Shown: piece by piece, positions 34,301-41,206 of the stretch
Position numbering within the stretch: the stretch's first letter is position 1
How the letters are laid out: every line of letters begins with the position of its first letter
NCBI RefSeq assembly: GCF_900100075.1
Contig: NZ_FNEG01000007.1
Span: 62,001-126,000, forward strand
Direction: 5' to 3'
DNA: 64,000 nucleotides
DNA from: Chryseobacterium jejuense
GTDB lineage: Bacteria > Bacteroidota > Bacteroidia > Flavobacteriales > Weeksellaceae
Notes under the pieces: model-generated
Database searches by the model: none
What the model was told of the DNA's origin: nothing
The model's input: the letters and a program-made list of their open reading frames with translations, nothing else
Position numbers and translations under genes: made by a program

Positions 34301-36186
34301 GAAGTGTAAAGATCAAGATGGATAAAAGCACTTTACAGCCTTTGGTAGATCTTACGGTAGATGATATTAAAATGAATGGGAATGATATGGGAGATATTTC
34401 CATTTCAGCAACCAATGGATTCTCATTGAACGTATATGATATTGATGTAAAAGTTCATTCTGCAGGAGTGTTAGGAAATAACAGTTTAAATCTTACGGGT
34501 ACTGTAAATAACAATACAGCGTCTCCAGATATTGATCTGACGGCAGAAATGCGTGATTTTGACCTGTCATTTACCCAGCAGTTTGTTCAAACTATTTTTG
34601 GAAACCTTAGAGGTAAGGCTACAGGTGATCTTAAGATTAACGGAAAGCTTAATAATCTTGATTATAGTGGTGATATTGCGTTGAAGGATTTTGGATTAAA
34701 ACTTCTGTTTACAGGAGTGGATTATTCATTTGATGATAACGTGATTCAATTAACCAAAGGGCTTGCCATTCTTAACAATATTGAAGTACATGATGGAAGA
34801 ACCAATTCCAAAGGAAATATTTCCGGGGCAATCAGGTTCGAAACACTTTCTTCAATGGGTATTGATTTGATCATGAGGGCAGATAATCTTTTGGTATTAA
34901 ATTCTACACAGAAAGATTCCGACCTGTTTTGGGGAAGAGTTTACGGACAAGGGGATTTGTATGTATCCGGCCCTGTATCCGGTTTAAGTATAACCACTCC
35001 TAATATGAGGGCGCTTAATGGAAGTACCTTTACTTTTAACTCGAGTTCCACTTCAAATGTTGAAGAGTTCAAGATGCTGAGATTCCTGAAAGAAGGAAAG
35101 GACGGTTTGGTAACGTTGGAAGAAAAGAAAAAAACAGGTGCCAATATGTATATTGATTTCAATTTGGCAGTAGATAAAGGAACTACGGTAAATGTATTGA
35201 TTGGAGATGATGTAGGAAGCATTACTGTAAAAGGAACAGCTGATCCGTTGAGGTTCCAGATGAGCCGTCAGGGAAATATTGCCATGAATGGTACCTATAA
35301 GGTTGATAACGGAACATTCGTATCCAAAGCGATTCTTAACAAAACTTTCCAGATCCAGAAAAACAGCAGCATCAGATGGGATGGTGATGCCATGAAGCCG
35401 GCACTAGATATTACAGCCAATTATGTAAGAATGGTTTCCAATGCGGGGGAATATCTGAGTATGGGAAAACTGCAGCCAATAAGTATTTTGTTACAGGCTA
35501 ATATTACTGAGTCTTTGATAGATCCTATAGTGGAATTGAATGTTACGGCGATGGATGTTTCCAGCCAGGTAAGAGAAACATTGGCTGCCAAAATGAGCCA
35601 GGAAGGAGAAAAAGTACTTCAGTTCGGTTCCGTTCTTCTACTAAGTACCTTCAATGTTTCCAATACCGGAGGAGTAGATGTAAATATGGGTAACGTTGCA
35701 GAATCACAAGGATATAACATGCTTCTAAAGCAGCTTGGGTCGGTTCTTAATACCATGAGTAATGAATTCCAGATTGACCTGAACTATGTGAAAGGTGACC
35801 AAAATTCAAATACGGCAGACAGAGCGAATGCGGGAGTTAGCGTAGCCCTTTCACCAAGGGTAAATATCAAGACCGGATTGGGTATTCCATTATCCAAAAC
35901 AGAAGCTAATGCTACCGGAGCGCAGAATAATTATCTTTCAGGAGAAGGGTCTATAGAGTATGATTTATCTAAGAAGAATGACGGTACTTTGGTGGTAAGA
36001 GGATATTCTAAGCCTACGAACATCGGAATGATCAGTACAAACGGAACTGCTAATCAAGCCTATGGAGTAGGGGTGATGTGGAGTAAAAGCTTTAATTCTT
36101 TGTTTAAAAAGAAGAAAAAAGACAAAAAAGTGTCTCCTGAGAAAACGGAAATAAAAACAGATTCTATAAAATCAAATGCTAAATAA
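31384..36186 (+). CDS. tamB: TamB-domain translocation/assembly protein
   Basis: A 1600-aa inner-membrane-anchored periplasmic protein of the AsmA/TamB superfamily, implicated in outer-membrane protein assembly and phospholipid transport. The start at 31384 (MAKLENNNEN) is chosen because a longer frame would run into the divergent tsaD coding region. Residues 1-70 form a charged amphipathic cytoplasmic extension rich in Glu, Lys, Val and Ala. One transmembrane helix (about 76-97) follows, then about 1450 residues of repetitive beta-strand sequence (taco/groove fold), and the conserved TamB C-terminal domain (about 1250-1560). A basic, Lys-rich tail ends the protein. Confidence 0.9.
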   Translation: MAKLENNNENENKKSVAENLGDQVQKTVENVEGKVRETVKEASELASDAINHPVETAEEFGKQAMKDVTSYSWWAKLLLILFWLGIVLIGGILITINLPVTKQWAADQALKLVNNDFKSGFSTESVDVNYFGDVTIKGLKVKDYKGLDFIQAREFRADSHWISLAVNAISGKSNSLSFNSLTLVNADVKVITYKGDSISNFVRFTELFDDGKKRDPKKPPFQLNSRVQIIDSKVSIINQNSEGDHGKWLTATKFNLKAPNVKVVGPNITALINNMSFVTSRWGKSHIVDTFSTELSLTKQFLSLKHLTLNTDHTLLQGDVKFNLHDGSWADFADKVRWDMNINQGSQISGYDISYFVTNWDNIKPFNLSGKMTGPLNKFHLENFLIRNPDVNIATKTMKVDNLLNGHFSIETKDLSTDFTYKDLKAMMPTFISSKMKNFADDFGKLKYNGAAKVNPDQVYVESGNLMTGIGQAKISKLSLTGYSTAMPKYSGRLEVKDLNTSVITKSKSVGLISGNFDLNGQSFDVNTMRLTTKSQITSIEIMDKVINNLYLDGLLDHKKYNGLITVNDEQAKATVKGLIDFSTSKIMMDVNADVTQLNMNYFTNKPGSQIVSGQVEGKMSMSSINDLTLDVSANNLYFATATQKYNIPSAKLKTFIEEGGRVIDVDAPGAANGKISGKYNLGDLVGMVENGVGRILVGPPPRKVYRGQNFAMKFDVQQGLVNYFLPDLKLPNGAAVEGEYDGDSNNLILNLDATALKYIMTKEEEITDADKALAASNPDYQINNRKNLSKDSAMVDSVKVRINTANLAQQLYARINRLEYNKNIIKDFELKGNNENGNTLHLATVFKHGSLDDEINEKLKEYAINVDQSTDAAGDYVFRFEPTEVKFNEVSWAIDTSPELNHSITYRKNTGDFDIRNLRIYSDKSALFIKEAEFKSIKDFYVDADISDFAIEKLLDMQSGGNSMDIKGLANGSVKIKMDKSTLQPLVDLTVDDIKMNGNDMGDISISATNGFSLNVYDIDVKVHSAGVLGNNSLNLTGTVNNNTASPDIDLTAEMRDFDLSFTQQFVQTIFGNLRGKATGDLKINGKLNNLDYSGDIALKDFGLKLLFTGVDYSFDDNVIQLTKGLAILNNIEVHDGRTNSKGNISGAIRFETLSSMGIDLIMRADNLLVLNSTQKDSDLFWGRVYGQGDLYVSGPVSGLSITTPNMRALNGSTFTFNSSSTSNVEEFKMLRFLKEGKDGLVTLEEKKKTGANMYIDFNLAVDKGTTVNVLIGDDVGSITVKGTADPLRFQMSRQGNIAMNGTYKVDNGTFVSKAILNKTFQIQKNSSIRWDGDAMKPALDITANYVRMVSNAGEYLSMGKLQPISILLQANITESLIDPIVELNVTAMDVSSQVRETLAAKMSQEGEKVLQFGSVLLLSTFNVSNTGGVDVNMGNVAESQGYNMLLKQLGSVLNTMSNEFQIDLNYVKGDQNSNTADRANAGVSVALSPRVNIKTGLGIPLSKTEANATGAQNNYLSGEGSIEYDLSKKNDGTLVVRGYSKPTNIGMISTNGTANQAYGVGVMWSKSFNSLFKKKKKDKKVSPEKTEIKTDSIKSNAK

Positions 36187-36268
36187 TCGGAATATTTTAA
36201 TGATTTTTATCATCCGTGTTAATTATTGTTAATATTTGATATATATTTTTTAGTTAAATTATTTTTCG

Positions 36269-36276
36269 TAAATTTG
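36269..36276 (+). promoter_or_regulatory. -7 promoter box of the Lrp/AsnC gene
   Basis: TAAATTTG, a perfect TAnnTTTG, lies 45 bp before the ATG at 36321. The -33 element is not clear. Confidence 0.5.
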
Positions 36277-36320
36277 CAAAAAATACATAGATTTTTTAAA
36301 GAAATTGTAATTTAACTAAT

Positions 36321-36791
36321 ATGAACTATCAACTGGACGAAATAGACAAGAAGATTCTTGATTTCTTAGTAGAAAACACAAGAATGCCTTTTACAGAAAT
36401 TGCTAAGCAGATGGATGTTTCTGCTGGAACAATTCACGTAAGAGTGAAAAAGATGGAAGATGCAGGTATTATTTTGGGATCATCTCTAAGCATCGATTAT
36501 GGTAAGCTGGACTATCATTTTACAGCTTTCATTGGAATTCTTTTGACAAAATCAAACCGTACTCAGGAAGTATTAAAAGAATTGTCAGTTATTCCTAACG
36601 TAATTGAAGCTAGCGTTATTTCTGGAAAATATAATATTTTCTGTAAAGTAAGAGCTAAGAATACGGATGATGCTAAAAGAATTATCTATCAAATTGACGA
36701 CATTCAGGACGTAATGAGAACTGAAAGTATGATCTCTATGGAGGAATTCCTAAGCGATAAAAATAGACTGATTAACGCAATCTCTATTTAA
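36321..36791 (+). CDS. Lrp/AsnC-family transcriptional regulator
   Basis: A 156-aa regulator with an N-terminal winged helix (LDEIDKKILDFLVENTRMPFTEIAKQMDVSAGTIHVRVKKMEDAGII, about residues 5-50) and a C-terminal RAM ligand-binding, oligomerisation domain (about 65-145). The length and layout are standard. It is monocistronic, with a strong terminator at 36817. The effector (usually an amino acid) and targets are unknown. Confidence 0.92.
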   Translation: MNYQLDEIDKKILDFLVENTRMPFTEIAKQMDVSAGTIHVRVKKMEDAGIILGSSLSIDYGKLDYHFTAFIGILLTKSNRTQEVLKELSVIPNVIEASVISGKYNIFCKVRAKNTDDAKRIIYQIDDIQDVMRTESMISMEEFLSDKNRLINAISI

Positions 36792-36816
36792 TTCAAATTT
36801 TAAACGAATTACTATA

Positions 36817-36848
36817 AAAGAACTTATGAAATTTCTCATAAGTTCTTT
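36817..36848 (+). terminator. Terminator after the Lrp/AsnC gene
   Basis: A 13-bp stem (AAAGAACTTATGA with TCATAAGTTCTTT), then ATTTTTG. The tail coincides with a TATTTTTG box (36848-36855) that could be the -7 element of the next gene. Confidence 0.85.
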
Positions 36849-36860
36849 ATTTTTGTACCT

Positions 36861-37238
36861 ATGGAAGAATACAGCTATTTTGACGAGGATCCGAAGAAAG
36901 GATGGGGTTTTGTATTGGCATTTGCTGCCTTAATGTTGTTTACCGTAATGGGTCTGGGAATAGATGTTGATGAATATCTTCAGCATGAATACCTGGATAT
37001 CCCGAGATGGTACTTTTATGTTATCTTTTCAGTGGATGCATTGATGATGATAGGACTGATCCTGATGTTCTTCTACAAAAAAATAGGAATCATTATGTTT
37101 CCGGCTTTATTGGTGATGCATTTCTTTATGCACAATTACTATCTGTCTACCTTCCTGTATACGGATGTTACCAATCTTTTCCTGTTTACAGGTTTTGGAA
37201 TGCTGGCCATTATTCCGAAGTGGAAATTTTTTAAATAA
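36861..37238 (+). CDS. Small four-helix membrane protein
   Basis: Not recognised beyond a membrane protein. The 125-aa chain has an acidic N-terminus (MEEYSYFDEDPKKGWG) and four hydrophobic segments at about residues 15-33, 49-68, 73-92 and 98-118. The ATG lies 6 bp after a TATTTTTG box, so the transcript may be nearly leaderless. A terminator follows at 37271. Nothing around it indicates its function. Confidence 0.7.
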   Translation: MEEYSYFDEDPKKGWGFVLAFAALMLFTVMGLGIDVDEYLQHEYLDIPRWYFYVIFSVDALMMIGLILMFFYKKIGIIMFPALLVMHFFMHNYYLSTFLYTDVTNLFLFTGFGMLAIIPKWKFFK

Positions 37239-37270
37239 GAGTTTTTTACCTCTCTTATATCTATATAATG

Positions 37271-37308
37271 AAATAGCTTTTAGACACCGTTTAAAAGCTA
37301 TTTTAGTT
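37271..37308. terminator. Terminator shared by convergent genes
   Basis: A 12-bp stem (AAATAGCTTTTA with TAAAAGCTATTT). The plus-strand tail is TTAGTTTTTG. On the minus strand the stem starts in the stop codon of gwsS. Confidence 0.75.
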
Positions 37309-38377
37309 TTTGTAACTCATAATGGTAGATGGCTTTCTGTTTCAGCGGATTTTTGCTCCATTCTGTCCACTCATTGGTATAAGGATTATAACCACATTTC
37401 AGAGGCTTTGATAGATCCAGGTTTTCTGCGCTATAATGTGATCGTTCTGTATAAGCCCTGCAATCCGTACAGATATGCCTGAATTCGCAGTCTTTGCAGC
37501 CTTCTATGCTGTCTTTGGTGATGTCCCAGTATTTCTTGAATCCAGGCTTTGCGAAAGCTTCCTCAAGACTAGTGTTCAGAATATTCCCAAAACTTTCCTG
37601 CATTAAAGGACAATTTTTAATATTCCCCTCACTATCTATACTGATCTTCTTGTGAAGACAAGAGTTATGGTTGATGGCTTCCAGTACTTTAGGGAGATTG
37701 GTATTGAAATACTTTATATCTACCTTCCCACACGATGATATTTTTAGATCTTCTCTTGTAAAGGTAACTGTGAAATGAAGGTTATTTTTTATTTTAAAAG
37801 AAAGCGATGGAGAACAATATACTATAAGGTTGTTAATTCGGGATACTTTTTCATTTAGCTTGTCAAATAAATCACTATTAATTTGGTTGTGGTAAGGGAA
37901 ATAAATATCAATATTTTCTAGGGGAGTAGCTTTAAACAATAAATCAATTTCCAGAATCTCATCATATGTCATCTCATTTTTGGTGAATATAATGAGATGT
38001 CTACTATTCAGATTTTCTATGGAATGTTTTATTTTGTAAAGGACCTCTAGTTTGTCCAGTTCTAGAAAAATATTGGAAATAGTATTATAATCTTTATACT
38101 CATAAGACAATGGCGGAAAATTGTCTGTCCAGTTATTTTCAGTGATAAAGCCATATTCTCTTTCCAAAAGAATATCTATATACTCTTGGACAATTTCTTT
38201 AGATTCATGGTCATAGCTCGTCAGGATGTTCTCAATAGAACAAGTTTTAAGATCCTCAATAAGCGCATACAGCTCTAAGGGATATAACTCTGATATATTT
38301 CTTTGTAAATCTGAAATAAGGATTCTAGTGACACCTTTTGTAATCATAATATTGCTAAACAAATTGAAGTATTTCAT
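37298..38377 (-). CDS. gwsS: Grasp-with-spasm peptide maturase, SPASM domain (GwsS)
   Basis: A 359-aa peptide-modifying protein of the grasp-with-spasm RiPP system. Its C-terminal SPASM domain is Cys-rich: SSCGKVD (about 216), NHNSCLHKK (about 240), IKNCPLM (about 255), EGCKDCEFRHICTDCRAY (about 292-309) and LKCGYNPY (about 328), which would bind auxiliary iron-sulfur clusters. No radical-SAM CxxxCxxC motif is present in the N-terminal 200 residues, so unlike most SPASM proteins it probably lacks SAM chemistry, as is known for this family. It is last in the operon, its ATG overlapping the stop codon of a 59-aa gene (ATGA). Confidence 0.9.
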   Translation of the reverse strand: MKYFNLFSNIMITKGVTRILISDLQRNISELYPLELYALIEDLKTCSIENILTSYDHESKEIVQEYIDILLEREYGFITENNWTDNFPPLSYEYKDYNTISNIFLELDKLEVLYKIKHSIENLNSRHLIIFTKNEMTYDEILEIDLLFKATPLENIDIYFPYHNQINSDLFDKLNEKVSRINNLIVYCSPSLSFKIKNNLHFTVTFTREDLKISSCGKVDIKYFNTNLPKVLEAINHNSCLHKKISIDSEGNIKNCPLMQESFGNILNTSLEEAFAKPGFKKYWDITKDSIEGCKDCEFRHICTDCRAYTERSHYSAENLDLSKPLKCGYNPYTNEWTEWSKNPLKQKAIYHYELQKLK

Positions 38378-38553
38378 AGAATTCTTACTAGAAATTTATT
38401 AGGTTTTAGCTTTACATAAAAATCTGTCTGGAATTTTTTGCAGTCTATGGTAGTACCGGCAGGGGTTTGTCTTGTTTTATTTTTTACTACTTCTACATAT
38501 TTAAAAATAAGAGGAAGGTGTTTTTTCTCTTTGGGTATAAAGTTCTTTTTCAT
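38374..38553 (-). CDS. 59-aa basic protein in the grasp-with-spasm operon
   Basis: A complete 60-codon frame, opening MKKNFIPKEKKHLPLIFKYV and ending FLVRIL, that overlaps gwsG by 4 bp upstream and gwsS by 4 bp downstream (both ATGA), so ribosomes would reinitiate through it. It is strongly basic (about 14 Lys/Arg), has a single Cys (TTIDCKKFQ) and no signal peptide or GG leader. Its N-terminus is unlike the precursor at 40437. It could be a leader-binding chaperone, a small subunit bridging GwsG and GwsS, or a second substrate. Family unknown to me. Coupling on both sides makes a chance frame unlikely. Confidence 0.72.
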   Translation of the reverse strand: MKKNFIPKEKKHLPLIFKYVEVVKNKTRQTPAGTTIDCKKFQTDFYVKLKPNKFLVRIL

Positions 38554-39452
38554 AAGTATTCTGCTATTTTTTTTTCTAATGAATAGTTACATTTAACCGA
38601 CAAGCCAAGAAACTGACCCACTGCATTAACTTCTAAAAAATAATGTTTATCTCCACTTTTAATAAAATCCAAAGAACCGCAGTTGAGATCTAATGATAAC
38701 ATTAGTAGCCGTACTTTTTCTTCAATATCTTTAGGAAGATAATAAGGTACATTTCTGTTAGGCTTTTTAGTATTATATTTTCTGAAATCAATTTTAGTTT
38801 GTTCATCATTCTGAGAAAAAATAGCTGTTGACCAAAGGTGCCCATTCAGAAAAAAACTTCTGATCTCGAAATCTTTTTCAATTTTTTCTTGAAAGAAAGT
38901 GGTAAAGAAATTTGTATTCTCTCGTTCTTCAACTACAGAAGTGTACATCATACCACTATAATTTTTAATAATGTTTTCCATTCTTGGATTTTCTCCTATG
39001 GTTTTCATAATGGTTTTATTCAGATCTACATCATCAGTATTTTCAGCAAGGAAATAGGGCGGGATATGTAAGCCATATTTTTGTGCTTGTTCCAATACCC
39101 ATAACTTATTAATATCACTATTGCTTTCTTTGTTAATATGTTTTTTCGATTCCAGTTTTTTTCTAACATAATCTTCTAACCAATGCTGGTATTCATCCAT
39201 ACTCAGGTTAATAGAATTATTTTTATACTGTAAACGGTTGAATTGTAAGCCTCCTCTTCTATACCAGACACTGGTGATGTCATCAATAAAAAAACAATTT
39301 CTATGACTTTCTAAATAAATTCTTTTATCTTTTGTTCTGATATTAAAAACTTCATCTTCATGAATCCGAATGAAATTTTTCTTCATCTTTACTAACCACT
39401 TTGTCACCTCAGTAGTTGTAGTTTCTTGATTTTGTGAGATAATCAGAATCAT
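38550..39452 (-). CDS. gwsG: Grasp-with-spasm ATP-grasp peptide ligase (GwsG)
   Basis: A 300-aa ATP-grasp enzyme related to the microviridin/graspetide ligases MvdC/MvdD, which join Asp/Glu side chains to Ser/Thr or Lys in a core peptide. Visible blocks: ITSVWYRRGG (about 58-67), the central grasp with Lys in 'EKIEKDFEIRSFFLNG', and the metal-binding 'SLDFIKSGDKHYFLEVNAVGQF' (about 268-289, with the catalytic E-x-N). The start overlaps the lipoprotein gene by 4 bp and the stop overlaps the 59-aa gene by 4 bp. Confidence 0.92.
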   Translation of the reverse strand: MILIISQNQETTTTEVTKWLVKMKKNFIRIHEDEVFNIRTKDKRIYLESHRNCFFIDDITSVWYRRGGLQFNRLQYKNNSINLSMDEYQHWLEDYVRKKLESKKHINKESNSDINKLWVLEQAQKYGLHIPPYFLAENTDDVDLNKTIMKTIGENPRMENIIKNYSGMMYTSVVEERENTNFFTTFFQEKIEKDFEIRSFFLNGHLWSTAIFSQNDEQTKIDFRKYNTKKPNRNVPYYLPKDIEEKVRLLMLSLDLNCGSLDFIKSGDKHYFLEVNAVGQFLGLSVKCNYSLEKKIAEYL

Positions 39453-40342
39453 TTTTCCACTTTATTCTTTTTATAATAATCTTTTATAATAGCATTTCCG
39501 TGTTTCATACTTGGCAATCCTATGCTTTTCCGGTTACGATTGATAGCTGTAGAATCTTTTACAGAACTTTGTCCTACATATATGTAATAAATAGGATCCT
39601 TTTTAAGAACATACAGATTGTATCGGTCTATCATGGCAGCATAGTCTCGAGGTGGACATTCACCAGATTTTACGTATTCTAATATTTTGGTTTTAAAATA
39701 TTGGTGATATTCATCATAATTTGCCATATGAAGGAGTAAGGGACCAACAGGCATAAACAAATTATTATTCCATAAACCTATTTTTTGTATGCTGGGAAAC
39801 CCTTCATTTTCAAACATCCACTTAAGCATTTCAGCATTTTTCCTGTCATTTATAATAATGTCCAAATTATTTTTGCGGCTTTCCTGATCCCGTTTAAAAG
39901 CAATACTGAAAGAATCTATTAGTTTTCTGTTATTTTTACTTTTCCATTCTGCAACATCCTGCTCCATTTCTTGGGGTGTTATGCCATTTTTTTGAAACAA
40001 ATGCATAAGAGTGCTATCCTCCTTTTTGTACTGCCAATAGGGAGCAACTAAAAGAATAAGTTTACGAAGACTCTTCTTTCCTCCAAAGTTTTTATGCTGC
40101 TGATCAGAGAGTTTGATATAAGTTTCATACTCCTCGATGCGATCTTGATTTAAAGGCGGATATCGTCTGAATAATTTTTTATATTGTTTTACAGTGGCGC
40201 GGGTATCTTTTTTAAAACGGTAAATACTGTCAATATTATTAACCTGATTATAGTAAGTAATGTAATTTAAGTTTCTGTTTTTGCAGGAAGAAAGAATAAA
40301 CAAAATAATAATACAAGAGAAGTATAAAAAATATTTTCCCAT
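39449..40342 (-). CDS. Lipoprotein of the grasp-with-spasm cluster
   Basis: A 297-aa protein with a hydrophobic leader and lipobox FILSSC (Cys20), so lipid-anchored in the periplasm or outer membrane. The rest is helical, Lys/Asn/Tyr-rich, with no motif I recognise. Co-transcribed between precursor and gwsG and overlapping the latter by ATGA, it may handle export, anchoring or self-protection for the modified peptide. Those roles are inferred from position only. Confidence 0.8.
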   Translation of the reverse strand: MGKYFLYFSCIIILFILSSCKNRNLNYITYYNQVNNIDSIYRFKKDTRATVKQYKKLFRRYPPLNQDRIEEYETYIKLSDQQHKNFGGKKSLRKLILLVAPYWQYKKEDSTLMHLFQKNGITPQEMEQDVAEWKSKNNRKLIDSFSIAFKRDQESRKNNLDIIINDRKNAEMLKWMFENEGFPSIQKIGLWNNNLFMPVGPLLLHMANYDEYHQYFKTKILEYVKSGECPPRDYAAMIDRYNLYVLKKDPIYYIYVGQSSVKDSTAINRNRKSIGLPSMKHGNAIIKDYYKKNKVEK

Positions 40343-40395
40343 ACATGTAAGTTTTTAGAAATGATATATAAACAGATGATTGATTTGATAAGAAT

Positions 40396-40431
40396 AATAA
40401 GCTATAGAGGAATTTTCCTCTATAGCTTATT
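40396..40431 (-). terminator. Strong hairpin between precursor and maturation genes
   Basis: A perfect 15-bp stem (AATAAGCTATAGAGG with CCTCTATAGCTTATT) around a six-base loop, 6 bp past the precursor stop codon. On the minus strand the following ATTATTCTTATC is not a solid T tract, so partial termination or transcript stabilisation is likely, giving more precursor than enzyme. Confidence 0.75.
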
Positions 40432-40436
40432 AAATA

Positions 40437-40631
40437 TTAGCACTCGCCTACATATAATGTATTGAGAAGTTTAGCGTCTTTCCAAGTTTGTTTATCATAA
40501 CACTGTGCACCACCATCCGTTGCTATATAACTATAATCTCCTGCACCTTGAATTAACTTCAAATCATTTCTGTTGATCTTTTTGTTTTCTATAGAAGAGA
40601 AATTTCTCTTCATTCCAACTAATTTTTTCAT
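40437..40631 (-). CDS. RiPP precursor peptide of the grasp-with-spasm system
   Basis: A 64-aa peptide. The leader (MKKLVGMKRNFSSIENKKI to 'RNDLKLIQGAG', about residues 1-31) carries the Leu-x-x-Ile/Leu-x-Gly-Gly-like ending common to Bacteroidota natural-product precursors. The core of about 33 residues contains three Asp, a Glu, Thr, Ser, Lys and two Cys ('QCYDKQTWKD', terminal 'VGEC'), suitable for ester or amide cross-links by the ATP-grasp ligase. It is first in the operon and separated from the rest by a 15-bp hairpin. Exact cleavage and linkage sites are not predictable. Confidence 0.85.
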   Translation of the reverse strand: MKKLVGMKRNFSSIENKKINRNDLKLIQGAGDYSYIATDGGAQCYDKQTWKDAKLLNTLYVGEC

Positions 40632-41206
40632 TTTTGATAGTTTTTTGTTTATTAAATAAAATGTTCTGCCATACCATCCCTGGCATTGGGTGATTCATTC
40701 TTGTATTTAATTTGTACTGTACACATACCATTAAAAACAGAATTGTATCAACGTTGATGGTTCAAAACTAAAAATAATTTTATCACTTAATGGTGATAAT
40801 GTTTGTAATTTATTTGTGTTTTTTATTCCGAATTATCCTATTGTGTACAGACTTTTTACAGATTTTTTCAATTGAGTTTTAGGAAGTTTTAATAGAAATT
40901 CTGGAAAATTTAAAATAGTATAAATTATTGATTGGGAAGAAAATGAAAAAAAATAACTGAATGAAAATCAAAAACTGAATTATTTTTTATTGTACATAAA
41001 TCATACATAATCACTCAATGTGCATGAGTGAGTTTAAACTATGCAAAATTAAATAATGGTTTAGGGGTGTATTTAATAAATAAATCACATAGGATGTAGT
41101 AAAATATTAAAATGAATGGGTAAACAAACCTATTATTATAGCAAAATGTATTTATAAGATTCCTTAAAAAATTCATGCATTTGTGGCCAAAAGAATAGTG
41201 GCATTA
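40632..41206. other. 575-bp regulatory region upstream of the RiPP operon
   Basis: No gene is seen. The minus strand has a -7 box TAGTTTTG (40764-40771) and another, TAATTTTG, at 41044-41051. Four palindromes are present: TGTACTGTACA (40713-40723), ATCAACGTTGAT (40748-40759, perfect), TTATCAC-TTAATG-GTGATAA (40781-40800) and TCACTCA-ATGTGCA-TGAGTGA (41011-41031). Two of them flank the first -7 box, as operators would. Confidence 0.5.
40764..40771 (-). promoter_or_regulatory. -7 promoter box of the RiPP operon
   Basis: The minus strand reads TAGTTTTG, fitting TAnnTTTG, 133 bp before the precursor start and between two perfect palindromes. Confidence 0.4.

Noticed and set aside
40713..41031. 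Riboswitch or phage attachment site in the RiPP upstream region
   Set aside because: The palindromes are short and separate; no conserved riboswitch core or duplicated att core was found.
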